DNA from: Rossellomorea marisflavi
Lineage (GTDB): Bacteria; Bacillota; Bacilli; Bacillales; Bacillaceae_B
Length of the DNA stretch: 64,000 bases
Reading direction: 5' to 3'
Assembly: GCF_009806575.1 (NCBI RefSeq)
Contig: NZ_CP047095.1
Coordinates: 4,158,001-4,222,000, forward strand
Under the pieces are notes generated by a model, which had not been told where the DNA came from, searched no databases, and saw only the letters and a program-made list of their open reading frames with translations. A program made the translations under genes and the position numbers. Shown in pieces: positions 26,853 to 34,471 of this stretch (positions within the stretch are counted from its first letter, which is position 1; every line of letters starts with the position of its first letter).

Positions 26853-27613
26853 TAGGCTTCCTCCACCTTCAATCTGATATTGACGAAGTTATAGGCTGGC
26901 CATGGACCGCTGTAATTGAAATCCGCTTTATCCTTCCAGGCCTCATGTGCCTTGTTGACCAATTCATCGAATTCCTTTTCTTTATCCCGGTCAATCAAGA
27001 AGGCTGCATTCAGAAGCATACGCTCACTTGATGGATCATTGGCTTTTGCCGATTCAGCTGCTTCCTGAAGGGGAGCAAAAATCTCTGATTTTATCTCTGT
27101 CTGAAGGTTCTGGAATACTTTCTGAGCCATCCCACCAAGCTGGATGCGCTCATAGTAACCCGCCGATTCAGATTTCCCTTTCAGTGATGTCGACATTTTT
27201 TCAACACCGGGAGATTCTTTTACGACTGATTCCAGCCACTCAGATTTCCCGATAACTTTTAAGCCGATCTCGATTTTCCCTTTAATGGCTGGGAATAACG
27301 TTTCAAACTGCGGATAAAGGTTTTCTAGGAGTGCCTCCACGTCTTCCTTCGATCGGAATACGTTCCCGAAGCTGATGGGAACGACCGTGTCACTCTGTTC
27401 CATCACCCTGGAGATGACTTGTTGGTGCATCATAAGGTTCTCCCGTTTGGGATGATAGATTTTCTGAGGGACCTCTGCTGCCACCATGGATGCATCTTTA
27501 TAGGAAATCAAAAAGATGTCCCGCTGTTCTCCTTCCAGTTCCACTTTGCCTAGATCCATTTCCCCTTCGTGCCCGATGGCACAAAAGATATAAATCCCTG
27601 TTTCTTCACTCAT
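26852..27613 (-). CDS. gvpF: Gas vesicle protein GvpF (GvpL/GvpF family)
   Basis: A 253-residue GvpF: IYIFCAIGHEGEMDLGKV at the N-terminus, VVPISFGNVFRSKEDVE in the first domain, and the C-terminal KADFNYSGPWPAYNFVNI hallmark. GvpF is known to interact with GvpA and to be needed at an early assembly step. Its start overlaps the gvpN end by 8 nt. It is distinct in sequence from GvpL though in the same family. Confidence 0.93.
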   Translation of the reverse strand: MSEETGIYIFCAIGHEGEMDLGKVELEGEQRDIFLISYKDASMVAAEVPQKIYHPKRENLMMHQQVISRVMEQSDTVVPISFGNVFRSKEDVEALLENLYPQFETLFPAIKGKIEIGLKVIGKSEWLESVVKESPGVEKMSTSLKGKSESAGYYERIQLGGMAQKVFQNLQTEIKSEIFAPLQEAAESAKANDPSSERMLLNAAFLIDRDKEKEFDELVNKAHEAWKDKADFNYSGPWPAYNFVNIRLKVEEA

Positions 27614-28538
27614 CTGAATTCTCCTTTGACGTCATGTTCTTGCAAGCTTCCAACACGATTTTCTTTGCCTCTTCTTCAGGATGATCGGATTCAATACTGC
27701 GGCTCAGGGAATGGGTCGTAATATCCAAACAAAGGCGCTGAAAATCCTGATCATCCCCTTGTATGGGAATGTCCTGTTCCAGTGCGATCCGCGCGATCAT
27801 CAGGGAGGCGCGCAAACTTGGCCCGCCGAGTCCATCGCGGCAATGACTGCGAAGCTCTGCAATCAAATTCGTAATCTCACGAGCTTCCGAAAGCACAAGA
27901 TCCACTTTCTCAGAAACGATATGGGCTTCTTCTTCACTGGTCTTGAAACCTATCGGGATCGTGATCAAGCGGTCCAGAAGGGCATCCTGTGTTTTATATA
28001 CGCCTGCATACTCAGATGGGTTGCTTGTAAAGATCATCCGGAACTCAGGATGAACCCTGATGAACGGCTCCGTCCGTTTCGAACCGTAAAGGGGGATGAT
28101 CCCCTCTTCCAATATGGAGAGGAAAAGGTTATTCGTTGTCGGTTCGGAACGAGTGAATTCATCGTATACAAGCGTATATCCATTTTTGACAGCTTCCAAG
28201 AGCCGACCGTCCCTCCAGTTCTCCGTGACCTGCTCATCCTTCTTGTAGACAGATCTCACGTAGTTATCCACCGTCTGTTTGCTTGAATAACCAATGAAAT
28301 CCCCGATAAGATCACTGTTGTTCAGTTCGTGGTTTCCATGCATCAGCATGACCGGACGCCTTCTTTTCTTTGCCAGCGTGAGGGCGAGGGATGTCTTCCC
28401 TGTCCCGGATGGCCCCGTGAAATGGACGGGATAACCAAGCTTCAAATAACTCATTGAGCGGCTGATCAAGTCGTTGGTCCCTTCATCTTGGACATACGAT
28501 TTGCTGCCTTTATGGATCTTCTGGGTTAAAACCGTCAC
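27606..28538 (-). CDS. gvpN: Gas vesicle AAA+ ATPase GvpN
   Basis: A 310-residue MoxR-like AAA+ ATPase. Walker A GPSGTGKTSL is at about residues 42-51, Walker B LVYDEFTRS around 120, and the sensor motif MIFTSNPSEYAGV near 170. GvpN is needed for vesicles to grow to full width. The start is GTG, 8 nt after GGGAGG; an ATG within the spacer is out of frame. Confidence 0.95.
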   Translation of the reverse strand: MTVLTQKIHKGSKSYVQDEGTNDLISRSMSYLKLGYPVHFTGPSGTGKTSLALTLAKKRRRPVMLMHGNHELNNSDLIGDFIGYSSKQTVDNYVRSVYKKDEQVTENWRDGRLLEAVKNGYTLVYDEFTRSEPTTNNLFLSILEEGIIPLYGSKRTEPFIRVHPEFRMIFTSNPSEYAGVYKTQDALLDRLITIPIGFKTSEEEAHIVSEKVDLVLSEAREITNLIAELRSHCRDGLGGPSLRASLMIARIALEQDIPIQGDDQDFQRLCLDITTHSLSRSIESDHPEEEAKKIVLEACKNMTSKENSDE

Positions 28539-28556
28539 TACCCATTCCTCCCGAAT

Positions 28557-28823
28557 CTACATTTCCTGCCCGATGGCACTCCTGTACCTGACGTCCTTCC
28601 GTTTGAAGGAGATGACCTCCTTATCTTGATTGAGGAGGACATCATATGTTCCGAGCATTTCGTCCTTTGCGTACCGTTTCATATATTCTTTCTCTTCGAC
28701 TACTTCCACCGTGAGCCTCCAGCCTTCATCTTCCGTCATTTCAACGGATGTGACCTTATGGACCGGGGCTACATGCTCTTCGAAGAATCCTTTCACACTT
28801 TTCATGATTTCAGTGATTTCCAT
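28557..28823 (-). CDS. gvpR: Gas vesicle protein GvpR (GvpO-like)
   Basis: An 88-residue protein with the GvpO/GvpR family pattern: a short helix, HKVTSVEMTEDEGWRLTVEVVEE, and a YAKDEMLGTYDVLLNQDKEVISFKRKDVRY core similar to GvpO proteins. It sits between gvpB and gvpN as in B. megaterium and is part of the minimal vesicle set there. Molecular role unknown. Confidence 0.9.
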   Translation of the reverse strand: MEITEIMKSVKGFFEEHVAPVHKVTSVEMTEDEGWRLTVEVVEEKEYMKRYAKDEMLGTYDVLLNQDKEVISFKRKDVRYRSAIGQEM

Positions 28824-28868
28824 AATGTCCTCCCAGTTTGAACGCCTGACTGCATCAGGTGAAATAGG

Positions 28869-29129
28869 TTAGATGCTGAACTGTGAGTTCCGTTCATTGG
28901 ACTGCGTTGCCAATCCTTCTTCCTGCACTTCATCGCGAAGCAGCCCGACGGCTTCTGCATAGCGCAACCATGTATCCACACTCGCGATCACCACTCTCGC
29001 CTCGATGGTCAAGATCTCTATCCCAACAACGGAAACCCTTGCGAATGCATCGATTACGATTCCTTTATCCAAAATGCGGTCAATGACCTCTGCCAGACTG
29101 GAACTATCCGTACTTTTTTGAATCGCCAT
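28869..29129 (-). CDS. gvpB: Gas vesicle structural protein GvpB (GvpA paralogue)
   Basis: An 86-residue shell protein, nearly identical to GvpA over the first 65 residues ([20 protein letters not shown]) and diverging only in the C-terminal tail. In B. megaterium GvpB is the main structural protein, and gvpA can be dropped when the cluster is moved to E. coli. The gene is the fourth of the cluster. It is preceded by GGAGGAA and should be strongly translated. Confidence 0.95.
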   Translation of the reverse strand: MAIQKSTDSSSLAEVIDRILDKGIVIDAFARVSVVGIEILTIEARVVIASVDTWLRYAEAVGLLRDEVQEEGLATQSNERNSQFSI

Positions 29130-29143
29130 ACCTAAATTCCTCC

Positions 29144-29599
29144 TTATGAAGTAATGGTTTTAATATCCTTGGACGATTTGATGTTTTCCGAGCTTTTGAT
29201 ATCCGTAGAGCTCTTGATAGACTGGGAGCTTTTGATGTTGCTGACGCCTTTTAAGTTCTTGGCGCCCTTTCCACCCCGGTCATCCGAAGAAGACATCTTT
29301 TCCTGAAATGCTTCGCCCGCTTCCTTGGCCTTTTTTAATTTTTCACGTACAGATAATAGGACATCCTGCACCTTGTCTTCTGCATTATCTGCTTTGCCAT
29401 GGACTTTATCAGCGTTCTTTTCCTTGGCGTCCTCGAGCTTTCCGGATGCTTTCTTTGCTTTGGATTGGACGGTTTCTTCCACTTTTTCGACCGCTTTTTC
29501 CTTTGCCTTGTCCTTGAGCTTATCCTTTACGGATTCCGGAGCATGTTCATAGGCTTTTTTCGCCGTTTTTGTCGCTGCTTTTTTAATGGGATTCCCCAC
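29144..29599 (-). CDS. gvpQ: Gas vesicle protein GvpQ with C-terminal IKSS repeats
   Basis: A 151-residue lysine/alanine-rich helical protein between gvpP and gvpB. Residues about 15-95 are a long charged helix ([20 protein letters not shown]). The C-terminal 30 residues are a tandem hexapeptide series, xxIKSS, in at least four copies ([24 protein letters not shown]). GvpQ is specific to B. megaterium-type clusters and dispensable in E. coli reconstitution. Confidence 0.88.
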   Translation of the reverse strand: MGNPIKKAATKTAKKAYEHAPESVKDKLKDKAKEKAVEKVEETVQSKAKKASGKLEDAKEKNADKVHGKADNAEDKVQDVLLSVREKLKKAKEAGEAFQEKMSSSDDRGGKGAKNLKGVSNIKSSQSIKSSTDIKSSENIKSSKDIKTITS

Positions 29600-29610
29600 G
29601 GGATCACCTA

Positions 29611-30066
29611 CTATTTCTTGGAGTCGACAAGTTTATTCAACATTTCTTCAATTCGTTCGAGGCGTTCATTCAAATCCTGATTATCTTCTTTGATCTGCTT
29701 GATTTCGTCGTTTTGGGATTCCTTCTCACCCGAATCCTTTTTATCGATCAGCTTATTCTTCAGCGGGGAAAGAACCCCACTGTCCATCTTGTTGAAGTAT
29801 CCTGAAGCCGTTTGTCTAAGGGAAATCATCGCCTGCTCTGTGACGAACTCTTGGGCCGTCCTTCTCAGTTCCTTTGTAGCGGCCTTCATCAGTTCTGATT
29901 TACCAAGGCTCGCTGCCATCTTTTTTGTGGTACCCGGATTCGAGAGCAAGCCCAGCCCGGCTCCGACCACTCCGCCGATGATGGCATATTGCATTGATCC
30001 GTTCGCGTTTTCTTCTGTTGATTCAGGCTGCTTTTTCTTCTCTTCGGTTTGATTGTTACTTGCCAT
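29611..30066 (-). CDS. gvpP: Gas vesicle protein GvpP (YtxH-like)
   Basis: A 151-residue protein; the ATG at 30066 lies 6 nt after AGAGG, and another ATG two codons up is less well placed. It has an acidic start, a membrane-like glycine-rich segment (IIGGVVGAGLGLLSNPGTTK, YtxH type) at about residues 25-45, and a coiled-coil near the end (IKQIKEDNQDLNERLERIEEML). GvpP and GvpA are not needed for vesicles in B. megaterium-derived reconstitution, so its role is accessory. Confidence 0.88.
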   Translation of the reverse strand: MASNNQTEEKKKQPESTEENANGSMQYAIIGGVVGAGLGLLSNPGTTKKMAASLGKSELMKAATKELRRTAQEFVTEQAMISLRQTASGYFNKMDSGVLSPLKNKLIDKKDSGEKESQNDEIKQIKEDNQDLNERLERIEEMLNKLVDSKK

Positions 30067-30114
30067 GCCCATCCTCTTTTCTGTTCGTAATTTTGGAATA
30101 TTTCAGATACTTCT

Positions 30115-30372
30115 TTACACGCTGAATGATTCTTTAGATGTTGTCCTATTCTCGAGTCCTTCTTTTTCCACTTCATCCCGCAGAAGACCCACGGCTTCCG
30201 CGTACCGAAGCCACGTATCAACACTGGCGATAACCACCCTGGCTTCCACGGTGAGGATTTCTATGCCGACCAGCGATACTCTTGCGAAGGCATCGATTAC
30301 AATACCTTTATCCAATATCCGATCGATCACCTCTGCCAGGCTCGAACTGTCTGTGCTCTTTTGAATACTCAT
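30115..30372 (-). CDS. gvpA: Gas vesicle shell protein GvpA
   Basis: An 85-residue GvpA, the canonical ribbed-shell protein of gas vesicles: N-terminal helix [14 protein letters not shown], two beta strands with [20 protein letters not shown], and helix [19 protein letters not shown]. The ATG follows GGAGGG. It is the first gene of the cluster. Residues 1-65 nearly match GvpB; the tail differs. Confidence 0.96.
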   Translation of the reverse strand: MSIQKSTDSSSLAEVIDRILDKGIVIDAFARVSLVGIEILTVEARVVIASVDTWLRYAEAVGLLRDEVEKEGLENRTTSKESFSV

Positions 30373-30572
30373 TCAAACTGACCCTCCAATTCGTTTTTAC
30401 ACAAGGTAGCTATTCAATTTAGTCGGTGTTTACCTCTATTCCAACCATTGCTAAACCAGAAAATAATGGGTAAAGACTATTTCAGATGCATCTTTTGGCG
30501 AATCTAGTCGACATGTAATATTCCACGGCAGTCAAACCCTTACGAATACTCACACTCTTGTTTTTTCTATCT

Positions 30573-30602
30573 TATATATTACAAATGTGTTACAAATATC
30601 AA
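30573..30602 (-). promoter_or_regulatory. Candidate SigA promoter with direct repeat upstream of gvpA
   Basis: On the minus strand TTGATA (30602-30597), an 18-nt spacer and TATATA (30578-30573) fit a SigA promoter. A direct repeat ATTTGT-N5-ATTTGT sits between the two hexamers and could be an operator. The expected 5' leader to gvpA would be about 190 nt. The rest of 30373-30711 shows only the terminator of the ParR gene and AT-rich DNA. Confidence 0.35.
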
Positions 30603-30679
30603 TAATCAACTTTCCTGCTCACTGAATGGGCTTATCCTGTTAAACGCCTCTATCACCAACCATTTTGACAACAATAAAG

Positions 30680-30707
30680 AAGGCTGCACCCAAAAGGATG
30701 CAGCCTT
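30680..30707 (-). terminator. Terminator between parR and gvpA
   Basis: On the minus strand, AAGGCTGCA, a loop and TGCAGCCTT are followed by a T-rich stretch. It lies 5 nt after the parR stop. This separates the partition operon from the gas vesicle operon, unless read-through occurs. Confidence 0.85.
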
Positions 30708-30711
30708 ACTT

Positions 30712-31278
30712 TCATTTATTCATTTGTGATAAGAAATCGCCCAGAAGATCGTCGAGACTCTCTTCTTCAGATTCATTCACTACCGGTTCTTCTGGTTTCA
30801 TCGCACTTTCCCAATCGAATTGATCAAGATCCTCATCCGATGAAGCAGGATGGGATTCTTCAGCCGGAGCCGCTTCTACCTCAGGCTCGAAAGTGGCACC
30901 AGCCGCCTCTTCCTGAAGGTAGAGCGCCTCGTCTATATTGAGGGAGCTGCTGTTCAAGGATGCGAGTAAAGAAGCTGTCCTAACAGGATTCGACAGCAAC
31001 TGATATACAATACTGCCGAGCAGTGCCTCCGAATGCTCATGCTTCAACCAGTCCCGTTGTGACTTATCAAGCCCTTTCGGCAGGGGGATCGTGATGGCTT
31101 CCCGCTGTTTGGATAGGTTCTCGTTCACTCCGTTGACGACCAGCTCAGCGATGCGGCTTGAGAAATTGCGCCTCTCCGTTTCTTTTAGTCTCTGAAGATG
31201 TTTCAATATGTGATCCGGAGTATCCGAAGGAATCCTGAAGGTAATCGGTTGCCCTCTCGACATCCCTTTTTCGTTCAT
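30712..31278 (-). CDS. parR: ParR-like ribbon-helix-helix DNA-binding partition adaptor
   Basis: A 188-residue protein. An N-terminal ribbon-helix-helix fold is suggested by PITFRIPSDTPDHILKHLQR and FSSRIAELVVNGV (about residues 12-55). The middle is helical, and a long acidic tail ends in SLDDLLGDFLSQM. That arrangement (N-terminal RHH, C-terminal short acidic helix) is how ParR binds parC DNA and the ParM filament. It follows parM by 9 nt on the same strand. Sequence similarity to known ParRs is weak, so identity rests on context and domain layout. Confidence 0.7.
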   Translation of the reverse strand: MNEKGMSRGQPITFRIPSDTPDHILKHLQRLKETERRNFSSRIAELVVNGVNENLSKQREAITIPLPKGLDKSQRDWLKHEHSEALLGSIVYQLLSNPVRTASLLASLNSSSLNIDEALYLQEEAAGATFEPEVEAAPAEESHPASSDEDLDQFDWESAMKPEEPVVNESEEESLDDLLGDFLSQMNK

Positions 31279-31287
31279 ATCATCACC

Positions 31288-32463
31288 CTATTTTGATTTC
31301 GCCAGTTTTTGTTCTTCTTTCACTTTATCGGCTTTTTCGCTCTTTCTTACATAGTCAGAGATGAGCTTGTAGTAAGCTTGGACCATCATCCAGATACTCT
31401 CTTTCTCATCCTCAAAGAAGTCGATGTTATAGCCATCGAGATTATTGTTCAACGTCTTGATATATTCCTTCAGGACGCTTGAACCGCCCCCGATGAAATA
31501 GCAGATTTCCGTTTGGGAATTCTTTTGCCACATGTTTCTAAGATGACGGTATTGCTTCTTGGCCAATTCAAGCATGATCCGATCTACGATATCGTGGACG
31601 CTTGTACGGCTTCCCTTCACCATGATGTGATTGCGGTCGCTTTTCTTCGTGATGATTTCTACGACGTCGCGCCTGCTGTCAAGCTCCACACCATGACGTG
31701 AGCGGATTTCTTCCCTGATCAGCTCGAGTGATTCAGATACCCCAAGATTGAATCCTTGGGCTTTGTCATCGTCGACTTTGCGGTCTTTAATGACGGCGAT
31801 ATCAGTCGAGAGACCTCCTATATCCTGAATCAGGATGCGCTTATCGATCAGTTCTTTATTAATAATGTTTCCGTTGTTATCCATTACCAGGTTGATGAAC
31901 GCTGCGAAACCTTCCGGATACACCTTCACTTCATCAAAACGGATATTGACCTTCACACCTTGATACTGAGGGGTGACCAGGAATTCCACCTGATGAACGG
32001 ATCCAAGAAGTTTTGAGCGGTATCCGACATCCTTCCCTTCCTTTACTTCACGGAGCGGAAGTCCGGTACCAAGCGTATAATTTGCTTCAATTACTTTATT
32101 ATTCTTTTTAAATCCATCGTGTGCTGCTGCATCAAGCGCAAGGGAAGCGAAGAGCATGACGAGCGTTTGATCTTCTTCCGATTTGCTGCTTCCTGGATCA
32201 AGTTCTGTTGAGTTCGTACTTTTCGTTGCGAGATTTCCTACACGATAGATTGCGTTATTATCTTTGAGAGTAGGGGAGTGGACACGGATATGTATACCGT
32301 CTAGTGGGCTTTGAGCGTCCAGCTCTTCAATTCCGATGATAGGACGATCTTCAATATCCCTTGCAATGACATTAGGGATGTTTACTTCTGATTCCAATTT
32401 ACCAAATACACCTTTAAGAGAGTCGTTACCTACATCAATTGCGGCAATACGAGTCGTTGTCAT
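31288..32463 (-). CDS. parM: ParM/StbA-family actin-like ATPase
   Basis: A 391-residue actin-fold protein, starting at ATG 32463, 8 nt after AAAGGA; the frame extends further up without a better site. Actin signatures are phosphate 1 loop IAAIDVGNDSLKG (residues 5-17), phosphate 2 region ILIQDIGGLSTDIAVI near 220, and adenosine-region YFIGGGSSVLKEYI near 325. ParM filaments push sister DNA apart in plasmids via ParR bound to parC. It is unusual to find such a gene on what looks like chromosome, with a ParR-like gene and iterons. Confidence 0.88.
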   Translation of the reverse strand: MTTTRIAAIDVGNDSLKGVFGKLESEVNIPNVIARDIEDRPIIGIEELDAQSPLDGIHIRVHSPTLKDNNAIYRVGNLATKSTNSTELDPGSSKSEEDQTLVMLFASLALDAAAHDGFKKNNKVIEANYTLGTGLPLREVKEGKDVGYRSKLLGSVHQVEFLVTPQYQGVKVNIRFDEVKVYPEGFAAFINLVMDNNGNIINKELIDKRILIQDIGGLSTDIAVIKDRKVDDDKAQGFNLGVSESLELIREEIRSRHGVELDSRRDVVEIITKKSDRNHIMVKGSRTSVHDIVDRIMLELAKKQYRHLRNMWQKNSQTEICYFIGGGSSVLKEYIKTLNNNLDGYNIDFFEDEKESIWMMVQAYYKLISDYVRKSEKADKVKEEQKLAKSK

Positions 32464-32604
32464 ACTAGCCATCCTTTCTCGAGTAAGAATTTGTAAAATT
32501 AGCACTCTTACTTTCAGATTAATGGATAGAAGAAGCGCGGTCAATCCTACTTTCTATCTTTAATTCTGGAAGAAGCATCCTGCGTTTGTTTACAATTTTG
32601 CATC
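32464..32604 (-). promoter_or_regulatory. Leader/promoter region of parM
   Basis: This AT-rich stretch contains the parM ribosome binding site and presumably the promoter. No hexamer pair stands out clearly. It separates parM from the iteron array, so ParR bound there could also autoregulate parMR. Confidence 0.35.
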
Positions 32605-32726
32605 GTTGTATACGTTTTTCGTACACATGTTTTCATATCAACTTGTATACCACTTTGTATACTTGTATACATTTATGAATACAATTGTGTACATTTATGT
32701 AAACATGTAAACTTATTTGTTTACAT
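32605..32726. repeat. parC-like centromere: array of TGTATAC-type iterons
   Basis: About ten TGTATAC/TGTATACA-like sites lie at roughly 32607, 32620, 32644, 32656, 32664, 32676, 32686, 32697, 32706 and 32718. Exact TGTATAC occurs at 32607, 32644, 32656 and 32664; the rest are variants such as TGTGTAC, TGTAAAC and GTTTACA. Spacing is mostly 8-12 nt, close to one DNA turn, as in parC sites bound by ribbon-helix-helix ParR proteins. It sits directly upstream of parM, the normal place. Confidence 0.65.
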
Positions 32727-32762
32727 GTAGTGCGTGGAAGTTTTTTCATTAAAAAGGAAAAG

Positions 32763-32876
32763 CTATCCTTTCTTCCTTTTACCGAAAATCAGTTTCCATT
32801 CCCCATAATCTTCGGTTAAAGAGATTCCCCTCCAACCTGCATTTAGCAAATCCTGTTGTTCCTTGAATTCCTTCAT
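32763..32876 (-). CDS. Small hypothetical protein of 37 residues
   Basis: The frame starts MKEFKEQQDLLNAGWRG, with AAGGAA 7 nt before the ATG, and is followed by a Lys/Arg-rich end. It lies between the GNAT gene (39 nt after its stop) and the iteron array, on the same strand. A GGAGGAG next to the GNAT stop could support a longer frame, but no canonical start is there. Reality as a gene is moderately likely. Confidence 0.45.
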   Translation of the reverse strand: MKEFKEQQDLLNAGWRGISLTEDYGEWKLIFGKRKKG

Positions 32877-32915
32877 GGATACTTCCTTAAAAGGAGGAAG
32901 TATCTCAAACTCCTC

Positions 32916-33482
32916 CTAGAGATTCTTGACGAAGATGTATCGCCAATTGCCTCCGTATTTTCGTTTAAAGCCGCCAATGGCCAGTCCCTGATTAAATTTA
33001 TCTTTTAAACTTGGAATATTGTATGGGGCAACGGTACAGCAGACATACTTAAATTCATCCCTACGGCTCTTCAGTTCTTCCATGATCAGTTGGCCTAGGA
33101 GTTTCTGCAATCCATTGCCGCGTACATTCTCCGATACAAGAGAGATCTCCTGATACACTACTTTTGGCCACTCCGAACGTGGAATCCCCACATCATTGCC
33201 CAAGTGATCTTCATCGATGGCAGGAAATAAGACCGCTCTTGCTCCAACGAGCTCACCTTCGACATAGACCCCCAAAATCAACCCGTTTCCAGCCAGAATA
33301 TGGTCGAACTCCTCTTCAGAGAGAGGCTGAAGGATGGCAGGTTCCTTCAATGCAGATCGGACAGATTCCTGTAAGGAGAGCAGTTCCCCACTCCCCTCCC
33401 CTGGTATCACCTTTACTAGAAAGGGGATATGTGATGTTTTTAACGTCCCTGAGTATACGATCCTCAATTTGATTCCTCCCAT
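32916..33482 (-). CDS. GNAT-like N-acetyltransferase, putative
   Basis: A 188-residue protein. The second half carries GNAT-like features: ILGVYVEGELVGARAVLFP as the central strands, then EISLVSENVRGNGLQKLLGQLIMEEL, where RGNGLQKLL matches the acetyl-CoA binding motif (R/Q)xxGxG/A, and YNIPSLKDKFNQGLA near the end. No substrate can be named. ATG follows GGGAGG. It has a 5' neighbour only at a distance and may be monocistronic with the small downstream ORF. Confidence 0.75.
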   Translation of the reverse strand: MGGIKLRIVYSGTLKTSHIPFLVKVIPGEGSGELLSLQESVRSALKEPAILQPLSEEEFDHILAGNGLILGVYVEGELVGARAVLFPAIDEDHLGNDVGIPRSEWPKVVYQEISLVSENVRGNGLQKLLGQLIMEELKSRRDEFKYVCCTVAPYNIPSLKDKFNQGLAIGGFKRKYGGNWRYIFVKNL

Positions 33483-33562
33483 TTTTCACAACCTCACTCC
33501 AGTGTAGTAAAGATTCAGTATGGTGAATAGTCGACATAGAAAATCATCTACATCAAGTCAAC

Positions 33563-33613
33563 AAAAGAAGCCCGCCGTAAAGGGGTGCAAACCCTTTACG
33601 ACGGCCTTCTTTT
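33563..33613 (-). terminator. Strong terminator after bdhA
   Basis: A long hairpin: arms AAAAGAAGcCCGCCGTAAAGG and its complement, with loop GTGCAAA and a T-rich 3' side on the minus strand. It begins 4 nt after the bdhA stop codon. Confidence 0.85.
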
Positions 33614-33616
33614 GAA

Positions 33617-34393
33617 TTATTGAGCTGTATACCCACCATCAATGACAACGGCTTGTCCTGTGACGCTTTTTGCTTGATCACTTGATAAGAACATAGCGTA
33701 ATCTGCGATTTCTTTCACATCCAACAGACGTTTTTGTGGAACGAGCGGGTAGATTACTTCTTCAAGGACCTTTTCGACTGGTACGTTCCTTGAGCTTGCG
33801 ATATCCTTCATTTGTCCACGAACGAGCGGAGTGTCAACATATCCCGGACAGATGGAATTGACGGTTACACCATCAGCTGCGGATTCGAGTGCTGCTACCT
33901 TCGTAAGCCCAATGACACCGTGCTTGGCACTATTATAGGCTGCTTTACCTGCAAAGCCGATCAATCCATTGATGGAAGAGATGTTGAGGATACGTCCGAA
34001 CTTCTGCTCTTTCATAATGGGAAGGACGTGTTTAATGGCGACAAACGGTGCCGTCAGCATGATTTTTATCATCAACTCAAACTTTTCTGTCGGGAATTCT
34101 TCAATTGGGGACACGTGTTGAAGACCGGCATTGTTGATGAGAACATCAATGCGGCCATATTCTTTATGGGCTGCCTGGATCATATTCTTAATGTCTTCCT
34201 CGCTTGTCACATCTGCTTTCAAACCAATTGCTTCATATCCAAGATCTTTTAATTCCTGCGCTGAAGCTTTGACACCCTCTTCGTTAAGGTCGGTCAATAC
34301 GACTTTACTTCCATTTTCGGCGAAGGTTTTACCGATTTCGTATCCAATTCCACTTGCTGATCCTGTGATGACTACTACTTTGTCGTTTACCAT
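33617..34393 (-). CDS. bdhA: 3-hydroxybutyrate dehydrogenase (SDR family)
   Basis: A 258-residue classical SDR, the usual length. The cofactor motif GSASGIG is at residues 11-17, NNAG at 87-90, the catalytic Ser140 in NISSINGLIG, and Tyr153/Lys157 in YNSAKHG. The sequence LQHVSPIEEFPTEKFELMIKIML is typical of D-3-hydroxybutyrate dehydrogenases, which oxidise 3-hydroxybutyrate to acetoacetate with NAD. It follows the GntP-type permease gene on the same strand by 78 nt. Other SDR substrates cannot be fully excluded. Confidence 0.85.
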   Translation of the reverse strand: MVNDKVVVITGSASGIGYEIGKTFAENGSKVVLTDLNEEGVKASAQELKDLGYEAIGLKADVTSEEDIKNMIQAAHKEYGRIDVLINNAGLQHVSPIEEFPTEKFELMIKIMLTAPFVAIKHVLPIMKEQKFGRILNISSINGLIGFAGKAAYNSAKHGVIGLTKVAALESAADGVTVNSICPGYVDTPLVRGQMKDIASSRNVPVEKVLEEVIYPLVPQKRLLDVKEIADYAMFLSSDQAKSVTGQAVVIDGGYTAQ

Positions 34394-34471
34394 GATTCAA
34401 ACACTCCTTGTTGGTTAGATATCTGTTTTCTTTTACCCATTTTTACCTTTTTCCAATACTTACAGTCTGCT

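Noticed and set aside
32605-32726. CRISPR-like array
   Set aside because: Repeats are only about 7 nt with 8-12-nt periodicity and no spacers or cas genes. A parC-type iteron array fits better.
30712-32726. Integrated plasmid replicon
   Set aside because: No replication initiator, relaxase or origin is seen near parMR; only the partition cassette is present.
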